From contig JAEOTC010000092.1 in NCBI GenBank assembly GCA_016840035.1, positions 1-39,010 of the forward strand: 39,010 nucleotides of DNA, given 5' to 3'. The DNA is from Candidatus Hodarchaeota archaeon. Its GTDB lineage: Archaea; Asgardarchaeota; Heimdallarchaeia; Hodarchaeales; Hodarchaeaceae. Below the pieces are notes generated by a model. The model searched no databases and was not told where the DNA came from. It was given only the letters and a program-made list of their open reading frames with translations. Each line of letters begins with the position of its first letter. Positions within the stretch are counted from its first letter, which is position 1. The position numbers were made by a program, and so were the translations under genes. Of this stretch, positions 33,652 through 39,010 are shown piece by piece.

Positions 33652-34774
33652 AGAATCCATCTATCCAGTCCATAAAACGGGAAGATACTTGTTTAAAAAG
33701 TAATTCTCGAATTAGGGGATTTCGTTTTGCTGAAAGATCTACCGCAACTTCAATTAAATCTTCATCATACTGTTTGCGAACTTCTGCAATTAATGGTTCT
33801 CGTTCCTCTTCTGGATAAGTAAACACATCAATTAATTGATTTGCTACTTCTAAAATTTGAATGTATGCCCGATCAAGTATCACTTCAGCGCGATTTGGAC
33901 TTTGTTTGATTTGTTTCAATATCTCTTTCGAGTAATTGCAGGAATGTCCATTTTTTACTTGTTTTTTATTACTATCAATAAGTAACTCTTGAGGGTAACG
34001 TTTAGTAAGGTTTTTGGGTATTCCTATCACATCAGCTTGTTTGGGATCAATTACATCCTCAGTATAACTGACTTTTCGGAGAACTATCTGTGGAATCAGA
34101 AGATCCAAGCTATGGACTATTAAATCAATCAGCACTTGAGATTCTCCAGTCACCATAACTGGATTTCCCCGATAAATTGCGCCAAGAATTCTATCATCAT
34201 TCTTTTTTATTTGAGAAAATAAGAAATCAAGATTACCTCCCTCGGTTTTCTCTGAATAAGTAACCCTTTTTTCTATTATTTGTACCTGTGTTGTTGTATC
34301 TTTTTCTGTTACTTCCCAATGATTCAATAAATCTTGCAACTCATTCGATAACACTTTGCCCTCTCCGTAGGTGAATTGCTGCTTAATCTTGGAAGCAATA
34401 TCATCTGCGGTATGTTTTAGGAAAGGAACCTTAGAATATAGAAAAGCTTGTTTTTCATCTGGAACAAGATAGATAAGTGCCGAAACACACTGGGGAGTTG
34501 AAGGATCATCCTGTCGAATTTGGAATAAATATATAAAACCGATTCGTTTTTTTGTGAGACTTGGAAAGGGAAGAATCGCTTCGGTATTGTCTAACTCTGA
34601 ACTAGTCATCATAGATAAGGGCATTGTAGACTTTAACGCAACTTGGGCTGCTTCAGAATCCGAAAGATCATGTTTTGTATAAAAAATAGGAACAGCTTGC
34701 TTCAGTTTTGTAAATACACAAAATAGAACTTCTCTATCCAATTTATTCCATCTCGTTTCAAATTTAAAAATCAT
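33650..34774 (-). CDS. Putative longin-DENN (folliculin-like) protein
   Basis: 374 aa, soluble. Residues ~14-130 look longin-like: LFCVFTKLKQAVPIFYTK, a helix with QVALKST, IGFIYLFQI, SALIYLVP, then a long helix. After a linker, residues ~180-280 match the core layout of a DENN domain as I recall it from folliculin/SMCR8: ILGAIYRGNPVMVTGES, a helix (LIDLIVHSLDLLIPQ), a Y-x-E-D motif, ADVIGIPKNL, then strand LLIDSNKKQV. The C-terminus is helical (about 290-374). In eukaryotes DENN proteins act as GEFs, or in folliculin as a GAP, for Rab/Rag GTPases. A GTPase regulator is therefore proposed, and it is my inference from pattern. An unclassified longin protein remains possible. Divergent from the DUF1405 gene. 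Confidence 0.6.
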   Translation of the reverse strand: MIFKFETRWNKLDREVLFCVFTKLKQAVPIFYTKHDLSDSEAAQVALKSTMPLSMMTSSELDNTEAILPFPSLTKKRIGFIYLFQIRQDDPSTPQCVSALIYLVPDEKQAFLYSKVPFLKHTADDIASKIKQQFTYGEGKVLSNELQDLLNHWEVTEKDTTTQVQIIEKRVTYSEKTEGGNLDFLFSQIKKNDDRILGAIYRGNPVMVTGESQVLIDLIVHSLDLLIPQIVLRKVSYTEDVIDPKQADVIGIPKNLTKRYPQELLIDSNKKQVKNGHSCNYSKEILKQIKQSPNRAEVILDRAYIQILEVANQLIDVFTYPEEEREPLIAEVRKQYDEDLIEVAVDLSAKRNPLIRELLFKQVSSRFMDWIDGF

Positions 34775-34862
34775 TATTTTTGAAGAAAACGTGATATAAT
34801 AAGTTGACGTATTTTCTCGTATAGAACAGGGTTTTAATAATTAGTTTCAAAGATGCACTCGT

Positions 34863-35504
34863 ATGGTAGAAAGCATATACAGGATATTTAATTCCCTAAG
34901 AATGCACATAAGTAACGCATTAAGAAATAAAAAAATCCTATTCGTCCTTATTTTAGGTAATTTGCTAGGAGCAATTATTGGTTTTCAATACTATATAGAG
35001 ATCATTAGAATTACTGATTTCCCTCTATACCTGTGGATATTAATTCCTGATTGTCCTATGGCAGTTTTCCTGTTGATTGGCTTTTATGTTCAGGGGGATA
35101 AGCAGAGATACTTAAATTACAATTTTTTTGTATTCATTCAAGGGATTAGGGGTGCCATTTTTACATATCTGATTGTAGCAAATTTCTCCTCATTAGATAT
35201 CGAAATTGTCATTATTGGCCATACAATTTTACTCCTCCAAGCCATTCTGATTCTTCCTTTTCTGAAAGATTTACGAATTAATAAGGGAACAATTTTCGTA
35301 ATATTTTTGACACTCTTCAATGATTTTATGGACTTTTTTGGTTTCTTTTCGTTCACTACTCCCACTCTCGCACAGCTACCAACAATACAACCTATGTTTG
35401 AGTTTTTCCTTCTTACAATTATTGGTTTAGATCTCCTGATGATATTAACTGGATTGAGTATACCGGCTCTTTTCAAACGATATGAACCAACAGTAGCCAA
35501 TTGA
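34863..35504 (+). CDS. DUF1405-family membrane protein
   Basis: 213 aa with about six TM helices. The N-terminal block GNLLGAIIGFQYY, followed by LYLWILIPDCPMAVFLL, matches the conserved Asn-x-x-Gly/Tyr and F-x-P-D-x-P motifs of DUF1405 (YpjA-like) proteins, found in Bacillus and many archaea. Their biochemical role is unknown. The ATG has no obvious ribosome binding site, and an AT-rich TTTTAATAATTAG stretch is close upstream, so the mRNA may be leaderless. It sits between two leftward genes. Confidence 0.82.
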   Translation: MVESIYRIFNSLRMHISNALRNKKILFVLILGNLLGAIIGFQYYIEIIRITDFPLYLWILIPDCPMAVFLLIGFYVQGDKQRYLNYNFFVFIQGIRGAIFTYLIVANFSSLDIEIVIIGHTILLLQAILILPFLKDLRINKGTIFVIFLTLFNDFMDFFGFFSFTTPTLAQLPTIQPMFEFFLLTIIGLDLLMILTGLSIPALFKRYEPTVAN

Positions 35505-35569
35505 TCGTTTAAATTAGTTGTATTTCAGAATTGAAGATCGTAAATATTCCCAAAGAATTACCCAAAAAT

Positions 35570-35995
35570 CTATACTTCTAATTGATTGAGAAAAGAGCCT
35601 AAATATTCTATCAATTGAGCATCTGAATTATATTTTTTTACTTGAAGCAAAGAAGAGGTGTTTCCAGTAATCATAGCAGATATAGGCCTAAATTCCTCAC
35701 TATACACCGCCAAAACTGGTTTTTTTGTACATAATGCGTAAGCAATTTCATAACCAACCCCTAAACTTGGAACTGAGACTTCTGCAATCATGCAATCGCA
35801 TTCATTTAACCAGTTTTCATCTTGGGTGAAAATTTCTACATCAGTCATTGATTCCTCCGTCTCCATTACATCTTTTGAAGCTACATGAAATGTGAGGACC
35901 TCTTGATTCTTATTTTCTAAGAAATTGAGGATTTCTTCATACGTTTTCTGTAATTGTCTGCCTCCACGTATCGCACCTGACAAATAAATCTTCAA
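35570..35995 (-). CDS. DNPH1-like 2'-deoxynucleoside 5'-phosphate N-hydrolase
   Basis: 141 aa. Strong resemblance to the eukaryotic RCL/DNPH1 branch of the nucleoside 2-deoxyribosyltransferase fold. The phosphate-binding N-terminus is IYLSGAIRGGRQ (residues 3-14). Other features are Asp59 in TQDENWL, the catalytic Glu72 in AEVSVPSLGVGYE and the subunit-interface motif ISAMITGN (105-112). These enzymes hydrolyse the N-glycosidic bond of deoxynucleoside monophosphates, in humans removing 5-hydroxymethyl-dUMP. A nucleotide-sanitation role in the cytosol is likely. It is shorter than human DNPH1 and lacks its extended tail. It follows the 246-aa gene after 33 bases and is probably co-transcribed with it. 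Confidence 0.88.
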   Translation of the reverse strand: MKIYLSGAIRGGRQLQKTYEEILNFLENKNQEVLTFHVASKDVMETEESMTDVEIFTQDENWLNECDCMIAEVSVPSLGVGYEIAYALCTKKPVLAVYSEEFRPISAMITGNTSSLLQVKKYNSDAQLIEYLGSFLNQLEV

Positions 35996-36028
35996 GTTCT
36001 TCCCAGCTTTCCTTTCCGTACCAATTTA

Positions 36029-36769
36029 TTATTTTTTCAGAAAAAGGGCAGTATATTGTTTCGCTTTCGGATCAGTGACTTCTTCACTAAACTTATGCAT
36101 AACACGAGTGAGAATTTCCTTTATATCATTGAACGTAACGCCTTTCTCGTTACATAATGTCTCCACTTTCTTGTGAAGAACGGGATTTGTCCTCAAAATT
36201 TGAGAAAGCAAGTAAAATGTAATTTTCTCGTCATTCGTTCTTTTTTGGAGAAATTTGAGTATATTTTTTTCTGACCGTTGATAACGATTGGAGTTAATCA
36301 ATTGAAATAAAATAGGGTAATACTCCTCAGATTTCATTACTTGCCAATCTCGAATTTCCTGAATTCCACGTAAGGTTTCTATGTAGTGTTTTTCCATTAA
36401 CAAGTCTGTAAATCCGATTTTTTGCCATGATTCAAGTTTTTTTACTAAGGTTTGATATTCTGTATCCGTTTCAATGTTGGCTTCAATAGATCGGATCCTA
36501 TACTCCATTAAACCTAGTATAAAACCCGGGGAATACGATTTAAGGCTTGATTCAAGATCAGGCGCAGAACATACTTCTTCTTGAATTTTTTTTAACACCA
36601 GTCGATTTTTATTCAATATAGGCTCATTTGACTCGCTTTCCAATGAATCTAATGCCCAATAAATAAACAAAGCCTTTTCAGAATTTTTTGATTCTCTAAT
36701 TATGGAATCTAAATCTTCTTGTTCTTTTAATAGCTTCTGGATCTCAGAAAAAACAATAGGTTGAGTCAA
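36029..36769 (-). CDS. Helical protein of unknown function
   Basis: 246 aa, hydrophilic, predicted almost all alpha-helical, without TM, signal peptide or Cys motifs. Helices such as LKEQEDLDSIIRESKNSEKA, TLVKKLESWQKIGF and FNDIKEILTRVMHKFSEEV alternate with short loops, suggesting a helical bundle or short solenoid. I do not recognise the family. It lies 33 bases upstream of the DNPH1-like gene on the same strand, the only functional clue. A perfect 14-base palindrome lies about 24 bases before its ATG. Confidence 0.7.
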   Translation of the reverse strand: MTQPIVFSEIQKLLKEQEDLDSIIRESKNSEKALFIYWALDSLESESNEPILNKNRLVLKKIQEEVCSAPDLESSLKSYSPGFILGLMEYRIRSIEANIETDTEYQTLVKKLESWQKIGFTDLLMEKHYIETLRGIQEIRDWQVMKSEEYYPILFQLINSNRYQRSEKNILKFLQKRTNDEKITFYLLSQILRTNPVLHKKVETLCNEKGVTFNDIKEILTRVMHKFSEEVTDPKAKQYTALFLKK

Positions 36770-36792
36770 TGTTATACCCTCAGAAATTCCTT

Positions 36793-36806
36793 AAATCAGC
36801 TGATTT
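36793..36806. promoter_or_regulatory. Perfect 14-bp palindrome before the helical protein/DNPH1 genes
   Basis: AAATCAGCTGATTT, located 24-37 bases upstream of the start at 36769, where a regulator could bind near the transcription start. A palindrome this long is expected a few times by chance in 39 kb, so support is positional only. Confidence 0.25.
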
Positions 36807-36840
36807 GTAGATAACTCAAAAATGTTGACATTCAGAATTT

Positions 36841-36876
36841 AATTTAAAAAAAAAAGAGAAGTAGAAAAAAAGAGAG
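36841..36876 (-). terminator. T-rich terminator after the HEAT/beta-sandwich gene
   Basis: On the minus strand, shortly after the TAA at 36890, two T-rich runs (seven and ten T) follow each other. This is the classic archaeal oligo-T terminator, and it isolates the large gene from the next leftward genes. A short GGGTTAAACCC inverted repeat overlaps the stop codon just before it. Confidence 0.6.
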
Positions 36877-36889
36877 GATGCTTTTGGGT

Positions 36890-39010
36890 TTAACCCACTA
36901 GCATACGGTAAACTTCAGCAGGATCGTGTTCTCCAGGAGCTCTGATTTTAAATCGAATCTCAACCTTCTGTTCTGGTTGAACTTCTTCAAAAATCCATTT
37001 CATGGCTTGACCATTATTTACTGAAGAATGTTCCTCAAATCCGACTTCAGGATCCTCATGAGTTTCACCTACTAATTCAAATCCTTGAGGTAAGAAATCA
37101 GTGATTTCTACATTCTGAATAACGGCTGTTCCATCATTAATTCCTCGAAGAACCACTTCGTATTCGTTGGTTTCCTCGGAGGAAGTTGAAGATACCATTT
37201 TACCGATTTTGAGCTTACGACGCTCGTGAACAACGGTAATTGGACCTGCTTCTGCTTCTGCAGAGATCGGTTTAACTTCTGGATACATGTTACCTAGGAC
37301 TGTGACAGTCCCAGTAAATTCTTCTTCAGGTTTTGCAGTCGCATAAAGGGGATATTTTACAAGGATTTCTTGATCCTGTTCGAGTGGCCCGAATACTGTC
37401 TCTTCTAGATGTTCCATAGTAATTACTACATTACTTCCTGAAACATCAAAAGTGAATTCGTCAAGTAGTTCGCTCTCTTTAAGGATTTCAACCTGTTCGC
37501 GTTCTGGGCCTTCAAATCCTTCTGGAATTGCTTCTGACAATTGAAGATACATAATTTCCGTACTACCAATGGACTTTACTACCTGTTCGGAAATTATCTC
37601 TGTTCTCCTAAACGAGGGAATTACGAGAGGTTCGTAGGCCTTCGTAACTTCGATTCCCATGAATGGTAATGCATAACCAGGTAGAACACATTCTGCAATT
37701 ACTTCAGCATCGAATAGGTACTTTACACTTAGATCAAGTTCTCTACCAAACTGTGGAATTGCAGTGTCATCTTCAACCGTAATTGTCCATGGATCAAGGG
37801 AAAATGTTTCACTAGGGTCAATAGATCGTTCTTCTTCTGGGAAGTCTTTACCTAACCATTCAACACGAACATTTCCTTCATCAAGAGGACCTTCAAAGAT
37901 TCTAACTTCTTTTAAGTCCATTTCAAACTCGCTAGTATTCTCAAGCTCAAACAAACAGTCGAAATCCCCTGGATTTTCTTCTTGTTCTTCACGAGAGATG
38001 AATTGAAAGACTGATGAACTACCTGTGATTGTGTCCAGACCTAATCCTGACAAACTCTTTTCTTTTACCTTGTAAGTGGCTTTCGTGTCACCAATAATGT
38101 AGGGATCATTACCCTCTTCTGGTAGAGTAACTTTCATAACACAACTAGCTTCGATTGTGTCACCTGCTTCAATTTCTTCAATTTCCCAAAGAATATGACT
38201 TCCATCATCGTCTGAACTTTGTCTTAAAGTTCCAACACTAGCATAAAATTCCCCAACACTAGTAGAATCATCCCAGATGTATTTTTTTACAACGACATCA
38301 TTTAAGGCATCATCAAAATCGTTGGAAAGCTTTAAGGTAAACTTCATTCCAGATTCTTCACCTCGTGCAAAGAGAGGAGGTGAATCTTCTTTTTCTAAGT
38401 CCCAAAAATCTTCCTTAACGGTAAATTTGGGTGCTTCTACTTGAAACTCAAATGGTACATATTTTGATGATTTAGGGTCTAACTCTTTCAAAGCAAACGA
38501 GTTTCCAAAAACTGCAGTTCCCTGTTCTTCATCTGCTTCAAACGAAACTTCATCAACACCTTCTAATACGGTATCGATGGCCCATATCCTATCTTTACTA
38601 CCTGTGTTGACTACTTCTAGCTTCCCAGTACCAACAAGACCATCAATTTGTTCACCCTCTTCATCTACTAGATTATTATCTCTATCAATTCGATATTGGA
38701 GGGATTCTTGAATCCTTACATATAATCCAGCTTGCCCCTTCTCTGATTCATCTAATGCACGATAATCTTCAGCAGCCCGTTGTTCGTCTTCCTCGGAAAA
38801 TTCACTTTCACCTACGGGTCTTCCAGACTGTTGAATTTTATTGGCTCCGTCTTTCGCCTTGTTTCGTGTTCCTCGATCTCTATCATCCCGCTGAATCCTC
38901 TGTAGTACAGAGACTGCCTCTGGGTCGTTTAAAACTACAATTGAATCAATTGCGGCTTTTCTGACGTCTTTTTCTGGATCTTTTAGAGCAAAATCGAAGA
39001 GAATGTGCAA
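36890..39010 (-). CDS. HEAT-repeat plus beta-sandwich repeat protein, 5'-partial
   Basis: 706 residues visible; the frame is open at the right window edge, so the N-terminus is missing (the TTG at the edge is not a credible start). The visible N-terminus is a HEAT-like helix pair (DPEKDVRKAAIDSIVVLNDPEAVSVLQRI). An acidic coiled linker (about 50-100) and several beta-sandwich units of about 120-150 residues follow. Their V-N-x-x and LPEG/FLPQGFELVG-type motifs resemble DUF11/CARDB-like adhesion-type domains. No TM or signal peptide is visible in this part, and the C-terminus (YRMLVG) is not a membrane anchor. Composition is strongly acidic. HEAT units with beta-sandwiches suggest a cytosolic or cell-surface scaffold; the location depends on the missing start. 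Confidence 0.8.
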   Translation of the reverse strand: MHILFDFALKDPEKDVRKAAIDSIVVLNDPEAVSVLQRIQRDDRDRGTRNKAKDGANKIQQSGRPVGESEFSEEDEQRAAEDYRALDESEKGQAGLYVRIQESLQYRIDRDNNLVDEEGEQIDGLVGTGKLEVVNTGSKDRIWAIDTVLEGVDEVSFEADEEQGTAVFGNSFALKELDPKSSKYVPFEFQVEAPKFTVKEDFWDLEKEDSPPLFARGEESGMKFTLKLSNDFDDALNDVVVKKYIWDDSTSVGEFYASVGTLRQSSDDDGSHILWEIEEIEAGDTIEASCVMKVTLPEEGNDPYIIGDTKATYKVKEKSLSGLGLDTITGSSSVFQFISREEQEENPGDFDCLFELENTSEFEMDLKEVRIFEGPLDEGNVRVEWLGKDFPEEERSIDPSETFSLDPWTITVEDDTAIPQFGRELDLSVKYLFDAEVIAECVLPGYALPFMGIEVTKAYEPLVIPSFRRTEIISEQVVKSIGSTEIMYLQLSEAIPEGFEGPEREQVEILKESELLDEFTFDVSGSNVVITMEHLEETVFGPLEQDQEILVKYPLYATAKPEEEFTGTVTVLGNMYPEVKPISAEAEAGPITVVHERRKLKIGKMVSSTSSEETNEYEVVLRGINDGTAVIQNVEITDFLPQGFELVGETHEDPEVGFEEHSSVNNGQAMKWIFEEVQPEQKVEIRFKIRAPGEHDPAEVYRMLVG

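Overview
The window looks like part of an Asgard archaeal chromosome. The evidence is two Ras/Rab-type small GTPases, several longin-like and roadblock-like proteins, a possible longin-DENN (folliculin-like) protein, large alpha-solenoid and LRR proteins, a tungsten aldehyde:ferredoxin oxidoreductase, archaeal TATA elements and GGTGAT or GGAGG ribosome binding sites. The DNA is AT-rich and densely coded on both strands. I saw no rRNA, tRNA, CRISPR array, transposase or phage gene. The lineage within Asgard cannot be fixed from this sequence alone.

Layout. 1-3.8 kb: the 3' part of a giant TPR-like solenoid (open to the left edge) and a small hydrophilic protein. 3.8-9.1 kb: a nucleotide-kinase-like P-loop protein, a polytopic membrane protein with a duplicated acidic tail, a Rab-like GTPase, an NAD(P)HX epimerase and a 7TM protein with a longin-like tail. 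9.2-16.4 kb: a tight five-gene leftward operon of membrane proteins. It holds a small two-TM protein, a 1046-aa protein built from about six copies of a ~93-residue membrane module, a zinc-ribbon membrane protein and two paralogous membrane-anchored LRR proteins. 16.5-19.5 kb: three tandem MoaD/ThiS-type beta-grasp proteins upstream of an AOR. 19.5-21.4 kb: an EamA transporter and a possible longin-like protein. 21.4-24.0 kb: a candidate operator cluster, two winged-helix regulators and a vWA protein in one operon. 24.0-28.3 kb (leftward): a Ras-like GTPase, a longin-roadblock protein and a GH57 4-alpha-glucanotransferase in close succession, plus a two-TM protein. 28.5-31.1 kb: a membrane protein with a sequon-rich helical ectodomain. 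31.1-36.8 kb: an M3 peptidase, a 7TM protein, the DENN-like protein, a DUF1405 protein, a DNPH1-like nucleotide hydrolase and an unknown helical protein. 36.9 kb to the end: a large HEAT plus beta-sandwich protein open at the right edge.

Three themes recur. The first is small-GTPase control: GTPases, longin and roadblock modules and a DENN-like candidate. The second is membrane sensing or scaffolding: 7TM-longin, LRR-TM and repeat-TM proteins. The third is tungsten or molybdenum enzymology served by several beta-grasp carriers. The strongest candidates for something undescribed are the 9.2-16.4 kb membrane-repeat/LRR operon, the tailed beta-grasp proteins beside AOR, and the folliculin-like protein at 33.65-34.77 kb.
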